Of a stretch of 64,000 nucleotides of DNA, positions 19,269-30,418 are shown in pieces (the stretch's first letter is position 1; each line of letters begins with the position of its first letter). The DNA comes from Pandoraea terrae (GTDB taxonomy: Bacteria > Pseudomonadota > Gammaproteobacteria > Burkholderiales > Burkholderiaceae): contig NZ_CABPRZ010000006.1 of the NCBI RefSeq assembly GCF_902459695.1, positions 62,001 through 126,000 on the forward strand. The letters are read 5' to 3'. The translations under genes were made by a program, and so were the position numbers. The notes below the pieces were generated by a model that was given only the letters and a program-made list of their open reading frames with translations, did no database searches and was not told the origin of the DNA.

Positions 19269-20636
19269 ATGAACACTCTCCAACTCCGCTCGTTGTTTGC
19301 AATCAGCGCCATCGGCGCCGGTCTGCAATTGCCCGCGATGGCGGCCGTCAGCGAGGCTGACGCTGCCAAGCTGGCGACTGCCGACGTGACTTGGTTCGGC
19401 GCCGACGCGCGGGCCAATGCGGACGGTTCGATTCCGGCTTGGACGGGCGGCACTACCAAGTCGCCGGCGGCCAAGGACGCTAGTGCCCTCGACAACGACA
19501 AGCCACTGTATTCGATCACGGCGGCCAACATGGCCCAATATGCGGATAAGCTCACCGAAGGGCAGAAGGCACTTCTGAAGCGCTTTCCAGACTACCGAAT
19601 CGACGTCTACCCGACGCGTCGAACCTTCGCCGCGAGCAAATGGATCGAGAACAATACGCTCAAGAACGCGCGGCACTGCACCACGATCGATGACGGCAAC
19701 GGCCTCGATCCCAAGACCTGCCTCCCCGGCGTACCGTTCCCGCTTCCAAAGAACGGCAAGGAGGTGATCTGGGACTATCTGGCGCGTACCCGTCTGTACT
19801 CATTCGCCACACGCAGTAAAAACTGGCTGGTCGAGGCGTCGAGCAAGCCGATCATGAGCGGCGAAGTCGAGGACACCGTCTACGCTCCGTACTACGATCC
19901 GAAGCGAGGGGATTCAGATGCCACCCTCCTCTCCAAGTTCCAGGCTTACACGATGGCGCCCAGCCGGTCGGCAGGTGAGGCCTACCTGCAGTACCAGTAC
20001 ACCGACCCTCAGGCCAAACCGACTAAGGCTTGGCAGTACATCCCGGGACAACGGCGCGTACGCCTTGCGCCCGAACTCACCTTCGACACACCGGCTCCCA
20101 ATGTGGGCGGGGTAGCCACGATGGACCAACTTGAAGTGTTCCAAGGGTCGCCGGAGCGCTACGACATGAAGCTCATCGGCAAGCAGGAAAAGCTCGTCCT
20201 CAACAACAATCACAAGCTGATGCTTGACAAGAGCGCCTGCGGCTCCGAAAAGGTGGTGCAGCCAAATTTCCTTAACCCGAGCTGCATGCGGTGGGAGCTG
20301 CAGCGCGTCTATGTCGTCGAAGCCACCGTCAAGCAAGGAAAGCGGCACTTGCTGCCCAAGCGTGTCTTCTACGTCGGCGAGGACGGATATCAAAACATCT
20401 CCAGCGACGACTACGACGCCGCCGGCAAACTGTACCGCACGACGTTCCGACCGACGGTCATGCTCCCCGACGGCCCCGACGGTCCGGCTCCTTTTTCGGT
20501 GACGACTCTGCTGTACGACTTCGTTCGCGGCGCCTACTTGGCGGTTGCGCTTCCTGAGAGCGGCGTGCGAGCCGTCCCGGCGCAGACCTCACGCGAAATG
20601 TCGCCGGATTCGCTGGCAGCCACCGGAGTACGCTGA
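19269..20636 (+). CDS. DUF1329 outer-membrane lipoprotein-sorting-like protein
   Basis: A 455-residue exported protein. The signal peptide spans about residues 1-25 (hydrophobic core SLFAISAIGAGLQLPA, cleavage near MAA). The mature part begins V-S-E-A-D-A-A-K-L and contains AWTGGTTKSP and the C-terminal GPDGPAPFS region, typical of DUF1329. The family has a LolB/LppX-like fold and is encoded with DUF1302 and small RND transporters, often beside aromatic- or steroid-degradation genes. AAGGAAGG lies before ATG 19269; longer in-frame starts overlap the IS630 border. It begins 119 bases after the right IS end. Confidence 0.88.
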   Translation: MNTLQLRSLFAISAIGAGLQLPAMAAVSEADAAKLATADVTWFGADARANADGSIPAWTGGTTKSPAAKDASALDNDKPLYSITAANMAQYADKLTEGQKALLKRFPDYRIDVYPTRRTFAASKWIENNTLKNARHCTTIDDGNGLDPKTCLPGVPFPLPKNGKEVIWDYLARTRLYSFATRSKNWLVEASSKPIMSGEVEDTVYAPYYDPKRGDSDATLLSKFQAYTMAPSRSAGEAYLQYQYTDPQAKPTKAWQYIPGQRRVRLAPELTFDTPAPNVGGVATMDQLEVFQGSPERYDMKLIGKQEKLVLNNNHKLMLDKSACGSEKVVQPNFLNPSCMRWELQRVYVVEATVKQGKRHLLPKRVFYVGEDGYQNISSDDYDAAGKLYRTTFRPTVMLPDGPDGPAPFSVTTLLYDFVRGAYLAVALPESGVRAVPAQTSREMSPDSLAATGVR

Positions 20637-20705
20637 TCGAAACTGACGCCATCGGTCCCAGCGACGCGGGCGATCAAGTGAGACCTTATAACGAGGAGAC
20701 AATTA

Positions 20706-22415
20706 ATGATGAATAGGAAAACGAAATTTGCGCGCCCATTCAAGCGGGCAGCCCTTGTCACCGCACTGGCGGCCGCCTTTTGCCGCCCCGACGTGGCGGG
20801 CGCATTTGAGTTCGACACCGGCAATCCGGATCTGTCAGTGCGCTGGGACAACTCGATCCAGTACAATCTGGGCATTCGCGCGCGAAACTGCGACCCCAAC
20901 ATCTGCGGGAATGGGCGAGGTGCGGGCGATCTCACGGCTACGGCCTCCGACAGGAAGTTCGGGAAGGCCGGCGATGTCATCACGAACCGCATCAGTGATC
21001 TTTCGGAGTTCGATTTCATCTACAAGGATCACTGGGGCTTTCGCGTCAGCGGCAATGTGTGGTACGACGAGGCATACCACAATGCCTCCGCGGCCCCCGA
21101 TCCGGCTTTCGGAGCCCTTGGCTTGAGCCAATTGCCGAACAATCAATACACGGACTATATCAAGCGTTGGAACCGGGGACCTTCGGGTCAGCTCCTTGAT
21201 GCGTTCGCATTCGGCCGGGTGAACGCAGGCAACGTGCCAATCGACATCAAGGTTGGACAGCACAACATCTACTGGGGCGAGTCGGTCTTTTCCTTTGTGG
21301 GTGGCGTCGCTGACGGTCAAGGGCCTGTCGACGTCCGTACTGCGCTTACTGCGCCCGGTACCGAGGCAAAGGCACTTTTCTTGCCAACAAATCAGATCTC
21401 CTTTACTGCCCAGCTGACGAATAAGGTCACATTAGCCGGAGAATATTATCTGGGCTGGAAACCAGCGATGTTGCCCGATGGTGGAACGTATTTCGGTGCG
21501 GCGGATTTTCTCACTTTGGGCGGTGGAACCCTTTTGCCGTTCATCGGGCCTGGGGTGACGTTTAACGGTACCCAGCGTCCGAAGAATGAAATGGGGGACT
21601 GGGGTATTGCACTGAAGGTACGTCCGGAATGGCTCGATGGTAGTGCCGGCTTTTATTACCGTGACTACACGAACAAATTCCCCCAGCTCGTGATGAACAG
21701 CCCGACGAGCGCAGTGGCCGACTACACGCAGCCTCGGCAACAGTTGATTGGCTTCAGTTTGTCAAAGGACGTCGCCGGCGTGTCGGTGGGCACGGATATT
21801 ACCTATCGTCGGAATGCGATGCTGGGGGCGACGCCCTTTGCGCCGGTATTTTTATCTACGGGCCAAGGAGATTGGCATCCGCAGGGCAACGTCTTCACCG
21901 CCTTGGTCAATGCTATCGCCTATTTCGGAAAAACCCCGCTGTTCGATTCTGCGACGCTGATCGGCGAACTCACTTACTCGAATCTCTTACGGGTTACAAA
22001 CGATCCGTATAAGCTTTTCCTTGGTTTGCCGCAAAACTGCGGCGCTGGCACGTCGACGCCAGGTGTCGCCATCGATCACGGTTGTCCGACCAAGCAGGCG
22101 TATGGATTGGGGGTGCAGTTCATGCCGATTTGGTACTCGGTATTCAACGGCGTAGATCTGAAAATGCCGATCTTCTTTTCGATTGGTCTGCATGGAAACT
22201 CGCCCGTCCCGTTCGGAGACAATCAAGGTCAAGGCGCTTACAGCATCGGGCTGACGGCTGATGTCAGGCAGAAGTACACGGTCAGTCTCGCTTATAACGG
22301 ATTCATCGCGCGGCATAGCAACGATTCGGCCGGCATCCTCAGTAACAGCAACGCAAGCCTCGGCAAATATTGGGACCGCAACTGGATTTCCCTGACGTTC
22401 AAAGCGACGTTCTGA
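20706..22415 (+). CDS. DUF1302 outer-membrane protein
   Basis: A 569-residue exported protein with a signal peptide (about residues 1-33, cleaved near VAGA). The mature protein starts FEFDTGNPDLSVRWDNSIQY, and the alternating aromatic pattern ending W-I-S-L-T-F-K-A-T-F suggests a beta-barrel with a C-terminal phenylalanine. This is the DUF1302 family, the usual partner of DUF1329. GAGGAG precedes ATG 20706, 69 bases after DUF1329. It is probably an outer-membrane channel or lipid/hydrophobic-substrate transport component; the substrate is unknown. Confidence 0.88.
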   Translation: MMNRKTKFARPFKRAALVTALAAAFCRPDVAGAFEFDTGNPDLSVRWDNSIQYNLGIRARNCDPNICGNGRGAGDLTATASDRKFGKAGDVITNRISDLSEFDFIYKDHWGFRVSGNVWYDEAYHNASAAPDPAFGALGLSQLPNNQYTDYIKRWNRGPSGQLLDAFAFGRVNAGNVPIDIKVGQHNIYWGESVFSFVGGVADGQGPVDVRTALTAPGTEAKALFLPTNQISFTAQLTNKVTLAGEYYLGWKPAMLPDGGTYFGAADFLTLGGGTLLPFIGPGVTFNGTQRPKNEMGDWGIALKVRPEWLDGSAGFYYRDYTNKFPQLVMNSPTSAVADYTQPRQQLIGFSLSKDVAGVSVGTDITYRRNAMLGATPFAPVFLSTGQGDWHPQGNVFTALVNAIAYFGKTPLFDSATLIGELTYSNLLRVTNDPYKLFLGLPQNCGAGTSTPGVAIDHGCPTKQAYGLGVQFMPIWYSVFNGVDLKMPIFFSIGLHGNSPVPFGDNQGQGAYSIGLTADVRQKYTVSLAYNGFIARHSNDSAGILSNSNASLGKYWDRNWISLTFKATF

Positions 22416-22439
22416 GGTCCATTACCCGCTATTGAAACG

Positions 22440-22467
22440 CCTCCTGCCACCGTATGGGCGCAGGAGG
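22440..22467 (+). terminator. Possible hairpin terminator after DUF1302
   Basis: CCTCCTGC (22440-22447) pairs perfectly with GCAGGAGG (22460-22467), 25 bases after the DUF1302 stop. The following sequence (TCTAAACGG) has no T-tract, so intrinsic termination is uncertain. Confidence 0.4.
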
Positions 22468-22636
22468 TCTAAACGGTGCAATGAAGTCCGAGCGGCACCA
22501 CAGAATTGACAGCCCGAATTCGGCAAGTCATTGATGAAGACTGAGCCAATGTCCGACGGGCACGAGTCAACCCGCCCATCGAACGGGATTCCGATCCGGT
22601 GCTCGCGGGCTCTCTTCTTTTGGATCGGAGATTTGC

Positions 22637-23236
22637 ATGAGCGATGATGCTACGCGCGTGTTCGGGAGAGAAATGAAGGAACACAGTAATGCCGCCAAGG
22701 GCGTGGAGACTCCGATCGCTGAAGGCAATTTCCTTTCAATTCAGCAGCGCCTCGATGCTGCAAGCGCGCTATACGTGGCTCGCGCGAAGCCAATCTTTTC
22801 GTCTTTACGTGATATCACGGGGCAGGTTGCTGGTCTGCTTGTACTTTCGTCGGTCGGAAGTGTCGGTGTTTACGACCATCCGATGATCGACAAGGCACGG
22901 CTTGAACTTGGCGAAACAACTGATTGTTTGGGGGCTTTATCTGCGACCGCACATACGCGGCATTTCCACTGGCATTTGACTAGAAGCGCGTCCTGGGTCG
23001 ATAGAGCGGTTCGCGCTCTTGACGACGCCCGGTCTCGACTGAAGAGTGGAACGCCAATCCACAACGCACTCGAATGCATCAAGCGAGCGCTGACTGAACT
23101 TAAATCGGCCGGACAGTGTCTTCCAGGCTTCGAAGTGGTCGACATCAGTTCTGCGTGTTGCTCATGTTGCCGATCTGTGACCTCGGATGGTGAGGGCATA
23201 GCGGGTACCTTTAAACAGTCTTTCACAGAATGGTAG
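22637..23236 (+). CDS. Uncharacterised protein, Cys-rich near C-terminus
   Basis: A 199-residue protein that I do not recognise. It looks mostly helical, has a His-rich spot (HTRHFHWHL near residues 114-122) and a cluster of four cysteines (SSACCSCCRS) near residue 174, which might bind metal. There is no signal peptide. GGAG lies nine bases before ATG 22637. It ends 11 bases before the metallo-hydrolase gene, so the two are likely co-transcribed. GC content is lower than in the genes to its left, suggesting transfer. Confidence 0.6.
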   Translation: MSDDATRVFGREMKEHSNAAKGVETPIAEGNFLSIQQRLDAASALYVARAKPIFSSLRDITGQVAGLLVLSSVGSVGVYDHPMIDKARLELGETTDCLGALSATAHTRHFHWHLTRSASWVDRAVRALDDARSRLKSGTPIHNALECIKRALTELKSAGQCLPGFEVVDISSACCSCCRSVTSDGEGIAGTFKQSFTEW

Positions 23237-23247
23237 ATGGAGGAGCG

Positions 23248-24126
23248 ATGAGTCTGTACTCTATTCACGTACTCGAGTACGCGTACACGGTTGATTTTCC
23301 GAAGGGAGGTCTCGTGTACGGCGACCACAATTCGGGCACAGAGAAACTGCCGTACGGATATGTGCTCATAAAGGGGCAAGGCGTATGTGCGCTAGTCGAC
23401 GTTGGTTTCAATCATGTTGATCATGCAGCTGAGATGGCCGAAGCATATGCCATCGTCAATTGGCGATCGGCGAATCAAGTCTTATCCGAATGCGATGTTC
23501 ATCCAGACGATGTGACACACGTCTTTATCACGCACGCTCACTTTGACCACATGGGCGGCATTGACCTCTTCCGCAACGCCAAGTTCTACATTCAGGAGCA
23601 AGAACTGTCGGAATGGGTCTGGATGCTGTCACTAGAGAAGCGTTTCCGATGGCTTCTCTCTGCGATTGACCCATCGGATATTCTCAGGGTCGTGGATTTG
23701 GCAAGGCAGGGACGGCTTGTCAGCGTCCGTGGCCCGATGGAAGATGTCTTGCCGGGCATCGACCTGATGCCAGCATATGATTCGCACACTCCAGGAAGTC
23801 AGTATGTCATCGTTCGAAACGACGGAAAGCGTAATTCCGAGGATGTCTGGGCACTCGTGGGTGACTTGGTCTACAAGTACGAGAATCTGTTTGGCTCGGA
23901 TAAGGAAGACCCGGAATATAGACCTGTAGGGTACGCTCAGGGAAGTCAAATCAACATTGTTATGGCTTATGAGGAAATCATGAAGGCGGTGGGTGGTGAC
24001 TACACACGGGTCATTCCGGTTCACGAAAGTCGCTTGAAGGATGTGTTCCCGTCACGGGTTTCCAAGGAGGGGCTGACTTTGGTAGAGGTAACCCTGGCGG
24101 ATGATGCGATCAGCCGTGTGCATTGA
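23248..24126 (+). CDS. Metallo-beta-lactamase-fold hydrolase (N-acyl-homoserine-lactonase-like)
   Basis: A 292-residue protein with the dinuclear-zinc motif HxHxDH as His96-Ala-His98-Phe-Asp100-His101 in FITHAHFDHMGG. A later histidine is in DSHTPGSQ, an aspartate in ALVGDLVY, and a terminal histidine in VIPVHESRL. The layout (GYVLIKGQG, LVDVGF) is that of the AHL-lactonase/quorum-quenching group, but many relatives are esterases or lactonases of other substrates. GGAGGAG lies before ATG 23248. It is coupled to the Cys-rich unknown gene. Confidence 0.8.
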   Translation: MSLYSIHVLEYAYTVDFPKGGLVYGDHNSGTEKLPYGYVLIKGQGVCALVDVGFNHVDHAAEMAEAYAIVNWRSANQVLSECDVHPDDVTHVFITHAHFDHMGGIDLFRNAKFYIQEQELSEWVWMLSLEKRFRWLLSAIDPSDILRVVDLARQGRLVSVRGPMEDVLPGIDLMPAYDSHTPGSQYVIVRNDGKRNSEDVWALVGDLVYKYENLFGSDKEDPEYRPVGYAQGSQINIVMAYEEIMKAVGGDYTRVIPVHESRLKDVFPSRVSKEGLTLVEVTLADDAISRVH

Positions 24127-25560
<1,434 letters not shown>

Positions 25561-25888
25561 AATAGCCGGCAAAGCGCGCTCCCGGACGTTCGGACGTTCG
25601 GGCGTGCGCAGCGCGAAGCTGCCCGAAACTGCCCGAAGCTCGTCGAATGGCCGCGGCCAATACGCCCGCGGCCCTTTTGGCGTCGGGCACTCGCGCCGAG
25701 ATTCGATTCCGCATGCCTCGGTTGCAACGTGAGCCCCCGGTGAAGTCATCTTGTCCGGCTATTTTCTGACCGGGAGGATCGCGTCCACGTAATTCTGAAA
25801 CCGGACCCATTTTGTTCCGGTTTGGGTAGGAGTTAGCTCTTGATGTGCATTGTGGATGTACGGGAGCGGGTCGTTCGCGCTGCGGCGC
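25561..25888. other. Intergenic region between convergent trxB and pyc
   Basis: Contains no gene I can support. An inverted repeat AAACCGGA (25798-25805) / TCCGGTTT (25816-25823) lies 66 bases past the pyc stop and could be a weak terminator for pyc; it lacks a T-tract. Short direct repeats (GGACGTTCGGACGTTCGGGCG at about 25584) are present. Confidence 0.4.
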
Positions 25889-28800
25889 TCATGCTCGCCA
25901 CACGATCAGCAAATCCTTGGCCTGCACACGGTCACCCGGCTTGACCAACACGCGCTCAATCACGCCATCGCGTTCAGCCGCCAGATGAGTCTCCATCTTC
26001 ATGGCTTCCAGCGACAACAGCGTGGCGCCAGCGTGCACCGTTTGCCCCTCCGCTACCGGTACGGTAACGATGGCGCCGGGCATGGGCGCCCCCACATGCA
26101 GCGGATTGCCGGGTTCGGCCACCGCGCGTTGGGCGGCAGTGTCCGCTCCGGCCCGAGCCACGCTGGTCATGCGCGACTGGCCGTTCATCTCGAACTGCAC
26201 TTTGGCGATGCCCTTGTCCTCGTGGATGGTCTGCAGGCTCACCAGCAGTGTCTTGCCGGCGTCGATCTCCAGCGCCACTTCGTCGCCGGGGTTCATGCCA
26301 TAGAAGAAAGTGGGCGTGGGCAGGACGGAAACGTCGCCATGCCTTTGCAAATGCTGATGGAATTCGCTGGCAACCTTGGGGTACATGAGGGCACTTGCCA
26401 ATTGCCGGTCATCCATCTCGTCCACAGGGATGCCGCTCGCCTTCGCGGCCGTGATGCGCGCGGCCTCGAGATCCACGGGGGGCAGGTGATCGCCGGGACG
26501 GTAGGCTGCTGGCGGCTCGGCCTTGAGTACCTTGCGCGACAGCCCGGCAGGAAAGCCGTCTGGCGGGAAGCCCAGTTCGCCCTTGAACAGTGACACCACC
26601 GACTCCGGGAAGGCCACCTCGTGCGCCGGATCGACCACCTGGGCTGGCGTGAGGTCGTTGGCCACCATCATGATGGCCATGTCGCCCACCACCTTGGACG
26701 TGGGTGTGACCTTGACGATGTCGCCAAACAGCTGGTTCACGTCAGCATAGGCCTGGGCGACCTCGGTCCAGCGGTGTTCCAGCCCCATGGCGCGCGCCTG
26801 CTCGCGCAGGTTGGTGTATTGACCACCGGGCATCTCGTGGCGGTAGACGTCTGCCGTGCCCGAGCGGATATCACTCTCGAACGGCGCATAGAAGCGCCGC
26901 ACGCCCTCAAAGTAGGTGGATGCCGCGTGCAGCGCGTGGGGCGACAAGCCGGGATCGCGCTCGGTATGTGCCAGCGCCACTGCGATGGCAGAGAGGTTGG
27001 GCTGGGAAGTCAGGCCGCTCATGGCGTCCAGCGCACCGTCCACGGCATCGCAGCCGGCGTCCACAGCCGCCAGCACCGAGGCGGCGGCGATCCCACTGGT
27101 GTCGTGGGTATGGAAATGCACGGGCAGGCCGGTTTCCGACTTCAGCGCCGCGACCAGCGCGGCCACGGCCCGCGGGCGGCAAATACCCGCCATGTCCTTG
27201 ATGGCCAGGATGTGCACGCCGGCCTGCTGCAACGCCTTGGCAATGCCCACGTAATACTTCAGGTCGTACTTGCCGCGGGTGGGGTCGAACAGGTCGCCGG
27301 TGTAACAGATGGCGCCTTCGCACAGAGCCCCCGCATCCAGCACGGCATCGATAGCCACGCGCATGTTTTTGACCCAGTTCAACGCGTCGAACACGCGGAA
27401 CAAGTCCACGCCAGTCGCAGACGCTTGCTTGACGAAGAACTGCACCACGTTATCGGCATAGCTGGTATAGCCCACGCCGTTGGCACCGCGGAGCAGCATC
27501 TGGAAGACGATATTGGGCACGCGCTCGCGCAGCTGTGCCAGGCGCTGCCAGGGGTCTTCCTTCAAAAAGCGCATGGCCACGTCGAACGTCGCTCCCCCCC
27601 AACACTCCATGGAGAACAACTGCGACAACTCACGCGCATAAAACGGCGCAATGGGCAACATGTCGGCCGTGCGCATGCGCGTGGCGAACAGCGACTGGTG
27701 TGCGTCTCGCAGCGTGGTGTCAGTCATCAATACCGGCTGGCTGTCCAGCATCCACTGCGCGAACCCCTTCGGTCCTAGTTCTTTCAACCGATCGCGTGAG
27801 CCAGGCGGAATGGGGGCGTTCAAATCCGCGCGCGGCAGCACGGGTTTGGGAAACGGCAGCTCAGGCATCTTGCGCCCCGCCATTTCCGGGTTGCCATTGA
27901 CAGTGATGTCGGCCATGAATCCGAGCAGTTTGCTGCCGCGGTCGCGCCGCTTGGCGAACTCGAGCAGTTTGGGCGTGGTGTCGATGAAGCGCGTGGTCAC
28001 GGTGCCTGCGGCAAAGTCCGGGTGGTTGATCACGTTCTCCAGGAACTGCAGGTTGGAGGCAACGCCGCGAATGCGGAACTCACGCAGCGCGCGGTCCATG
28101 CGCTGTACCGACTCCCGCGCGGTGGATGCCCAGGCCGTGACCTTGACCAGCAGCGAGTCGTAGTACGGCGTGATGACCGCGCCACCGTAGGCGGTGCCGG
28201 CGTCCAGCCGGATGCCGAAGCCCGAGGCGCTTCGGTAGGCCGACAGGCGCCCGTAGTCGGGAAGAAAGCCGTTCTCCGGATCTTCGGTCGTGATACGGCA
28301 TTGCAGCGCCGTGCCGTTGAAGCTGATCTGGCTCTGCTCCGGCACGCCGCTGGCCCGGTGCTCTGGGGCGTCTTCGCCGGTGTCCTCCGTGATGCCGATG
28401 CGTCCCCCCTCGCTGATGCGCAACTGCGCCTTGACGATGTCCACGCCTGTGATCAGCTCGGTCACCGTGTGCTCCACCTGAATGCGCGGATTGACTTCGA
28501 TGAAGTAGAACTGCCCGTTGTCGGCATCCATTAGGAACTCCACCGTGCCTGCGTGCGTGTAGTCCACGGCCTTCATCAGGCGGATGGCGCTGTCGCACAG
28601 GGCCTGGCGTTGGGCGTCGTCGAGGTAGGGCGCGGGCGCCCGTTCCACCACTTTCTGGTTGCGGCGCTGCACGGTGCAGTCGCGCTCGAACAAGTGCACT
28701 ACGTTGCCTTGTCGATCGCCCAGGATCTGTACCTCCACGTGGCGGGCGCGCTGTACGAGCTTCTCAAAGTAAACCTCATCGTTGCCAAAGGCCGCCAGCG

Positions 28801-29395
28801 CTTCGCGCCGGGCCGCTGCAAGCGCATTGGGCAATTCGGCTGCGCCGTTGATGACGCGCATGCCGCGCCCGCCGCCGCCCCAGCTGGCCTTGAGCATGAC
28901 CGGGTAGCCGATGCCGGCTGCCAGCTTCTTGCATTCGTCAAGGTCCGGCGGCAACGGAGGCGTGGCCGGCATAACCGGCACGCCTGCCGCGACGGCGGCA
29001 TTGCGCGCCGCCACCTTGTTGCCCAGCGTGCGCATTACTTCCGGAGACGGGCCCACCCATTCGATGCCGGCCGCGATCACGGCTTCGGCGAAATTCGGGT
29101 TTTCCGACAGGAATCCGTAGCCGGGGTGAATGGCGTCCACCTTGGCGGCGCGCGCAATGCGCAACACGTCCTCGATGTCCAGGTAGGCCTGAAGCGGCTT
29201 CTTGCCTTCGCCCACAAGGTAGCTCTCGTCAGCCTTGAAGCGATGCAATGCCAGCCGGTCTTCACGCGAATATATCGCGACGGTGCGCATATTCATCTCC
29301 GCTGCGGCGCGCATTACGCGGATCGCAATTTCGGAGCGGTTGGCAATCAGGACGGACTTGATCCGCTTACGGGGCATCGGATCGATGGAGTGCAT
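25889..29395 (-). CDS. pyc: Pyruvate carboxylase (single-chain)
   Basis: About 1168 residues, normal for four-domain pyruvate carboxylase. N-terminal biotin carboxylase (about 1-460) shows KASWGGGGRGMR and FIEVNPRIQVEHTVTE. The carboxyltransferase domain (about 540-850) shows TDTTLRDAHQSLFATRMRT, FSMECWGGATFDVAMRFL and the metal-site histidines HFHTHD. The C-terminal biotin carrier domain carries the biotinylated Lys near residue 1133 in EAMKMET. It makes oxaloacetate from pyruvate, bicarbonate and ATP, replenishing the TCA cycle. AGAGGT precedes ATG 29395 (MHSIDPMPRKR); an upstream in-frame start at 29458 is less likely. Confidence 0.95.
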   Translation of the reverse strand: MHSIDPMPRKRIKSVLIANRSEIAIRVMRAAAEMNMRTVAIYSREDRLALHRFKADESYLVGEGKKPLQAYLDIEDVLRIARAAKVDAIHPGYGFLSENPNFAEAVIAAGIEWVGPSPEVMRTLGNKVAARNAAVAAGVPVMPATPPLPPDLDECKKLAAGIGYPVMLKASWGGGGRGMRVINGAAELPNALAAARREALAAFGNDEVYFEKLVQRARHVEVQILGDRQGNVVHLFERDCTVQRRNQKVVERAPAPYLDDAQRQALCDSAIRLMKAVDYTHAGTVEFLMDADNGQFYFIEVNPRIQVEHTVTELITGVDIVKAQLRISEGGRIGITEDTGEDAPEHRASGVPEQSQISFNGTALQCRITTEDPENGFLPDYGRLSAYRSASGFGIRLDAGTAYGGAVITPYYDSLLVKVTAWASTARESVQRMDRALREFRIRGVASNLQFLENVINHPDFAAGTVTTRFIDTTPKLLEFAKRRDRGSKLLGFMADITVNGNPEMAGRKMPELPFPKPVLPRADLNAPIPPGSRDRLKELGPKGFAQWMLDSQPVLMTDTTLRDAHQSLFATRMRTADMLPIAPFYARELSQLFSMECWGGATFDVAMRFLKEDPWQRLAQLRERVPNIVFQMLLRGANGVGYTSYADNVVQFFVKQASATGVDLFRVFDALNWVKNMRVAIDAVLDAGALCEGAICYTGDLFDPTRGKYDLKYYVGIAKALQQAGVHILAIKDMAGICRPRAVAALVAALKSETGLPVHFHTHDTSGIAAASVLAAVDAGCDAVDGALDAMSGLTSQPNLSAIAVALAHTERDPGLSPHALHAASTYFEGVRRFYAPFESDIRSGTADVYRHEMPGGQYTNLREQARAMGLEHRWTEVAQAYADVNQLFGDIVKVTPTSKVVGDMAIMMVANDLTPAQVVDPAHEVAFPESVVSLFKGELGFPPDGFPAGLSRKVLKAEPPAAYRPGDHLPPVDLEAARITAAKASGIPVDEMDDRQLASALMYPKVASEFHQHLQRHGDVSVLPTPTFFYGMNPGDEVALEIDAGKTLLVSLQTIHEDKGIAKVQFEMNGQSRMTSVARAGADTAAQRAVAEPGNPLHVGAPMPGAIVTVPVAEGQTVHAGATLLSLEAMKMETHLAAERDGVIERVLVKPGDRVQAKDLLIVWRA

Positions 29396-29945
29396 GTTTA
29401 CCTCTGCGATTAGGTTGATGTTCGGCGAAAGGGGTAATTGCGCGTTGTGCTGTGGCAATTTCGTGCAGGCGAAACACGTGTATCGGTGACCCGTGCGTCA
29501 AAGCCTGATGCCTTAACTGGTGGATCCAATCATCTCGGCAGATTCGCAACAGTGGTGCAGACGGTGCTTGCCGGGTTGTGCCGTGGGATTTTTCGTGCTG
29601 ACACGAAGTCTGATGGGGCGAATGTCATGGGGACGACGATCAGTCTCGCGGATGCGAGTGTAATCAGGCTTGCGGGACGGATCCCATAGGTGATTGTCGC
29701 AGGGACCGGATCTAAAACGATCGTGGCGACTGCCTAGGCTTGGCAGCAGTCTCGCGGGCCAATGAGCTTACGATGATCTGGGTACCCGATACCTTGCGGT
29801 TCCCTTACCGAAAAACGGTCGAATCGAAACAGCGCAAGTCGCTGCGCGTGACGCCCGCCTTCCACTGCATCTTAGGGTTTTTTCTAATCCAACAGATAAT
29901 ACGTATGCATGCATACTATCACCATACATACTTATTGGAAAGCTC
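29396..29945. other. Divergent promoter region, pyc / maoC
   Basis: 550 bases with no supported gene. It must hold the pyc promoter (minus) and, at its right end, the palindromic operator and promoter of the maoC-citE unit. AT-rich sequence begins near 29875, unlike the flanks. Confidence 0.5.
29903..29916. promoter_or_regulatory. Palindromic operator, site 1
   Basis: GTATGCATGCATAC, a perfect 14-bp palindrome, ends 29 bases before the maoC ATG. It is followed by TAT and, seven bases after the palindrome, by a partial half-site ATACATAC. Three near-identical copies occur at 32339, 35395 and 41233, all in promoter gaps of the same catabolic cluster. Confidence 0.75.
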
Positions 29946-30404
29946 ATGCCAGGCCTTTACTTCGAACAGTTCGAGATCGACCGGGTGTTCTCGCACGACA
30001 TCCGACGGACCGTCACCGAAACCGACAATCTGTTGTTCAGCACGATGACGCACAACCCCGCGGCGATCCATCTGGACATCGAATACGCGAAGGACACCGA
30101 GTTCGGGCGGCCACTTATGAATAGCGCCTTCACGCTCGGATTAATGGTTGGCATCTCGGTCGCGGACACCACGCTGGGTACGACCATCGGCAATCTGGGT
30201 TGGGACGAAGTTCGCTTTCCGAAGCCAGTGTTTGCCGGCGATACGCTGCGAGTCGAGACTCGCGTGATCGAAAAGCGCGCCAGTCGCTCACGGCCCGACA
30301 ATGGCATTGTCGTCTTCCAGCATCTTGCGTACAACCAGCGGAACGAGCTGGTGGCTTCCTGCAAGCGAACCGCGTTGATGTACCGGTTGCCCTCCAACTC
30401 GTGA
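29946..30404 (+). CDS. MaoC-family acyl-CoA hydratase/dehydratase
   Basis: A 152-residue hot-dog-fold protein. It contains RTVTETDNLLFSTMTHNPAAIHLD (the MaoC catalytic Asp/His region), GRPLMNSAFTLGLMVGISV and NLGWDEVRFPKPVFAGDTLRVETRV. The family hydrates enoyl-CoAs such as mesaconyl-CoA or itaconyl-CoA. Coupling to a CitE-like lyase (14-base gap) and the presence of a class III CoA-transferase in the same regulon suggest a C5 hydroxyacyl-CoA product that is then cleaved. The substrate is inferred, not shown. GGAAAG lies upstream of the ATG. Confidence 0.85.
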   Translation: MPGLYFEQFEIDRVFSHDIRRTVTETDNLLFSTMTHNPAAIHLDIEYAKDTEFGRPLMNSAFTLGLMVGISVADTTLGTTIGNLGWDEVRFPKPVFAGDTLRVETRVIEKRASRSRPDNGIVVFQHLAYNQRNELVASCKRTALMYRLPSNS

Positions 30405-30418
30405 CGGAAATTCATCCC

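Noticed and set aside
25798-25823. Inverted repeat near the end of pyc as a firm terminator
   Set aside because: The stem is only 8 bp with no T-tract on either strand. It is mentioned as a possible structure only.
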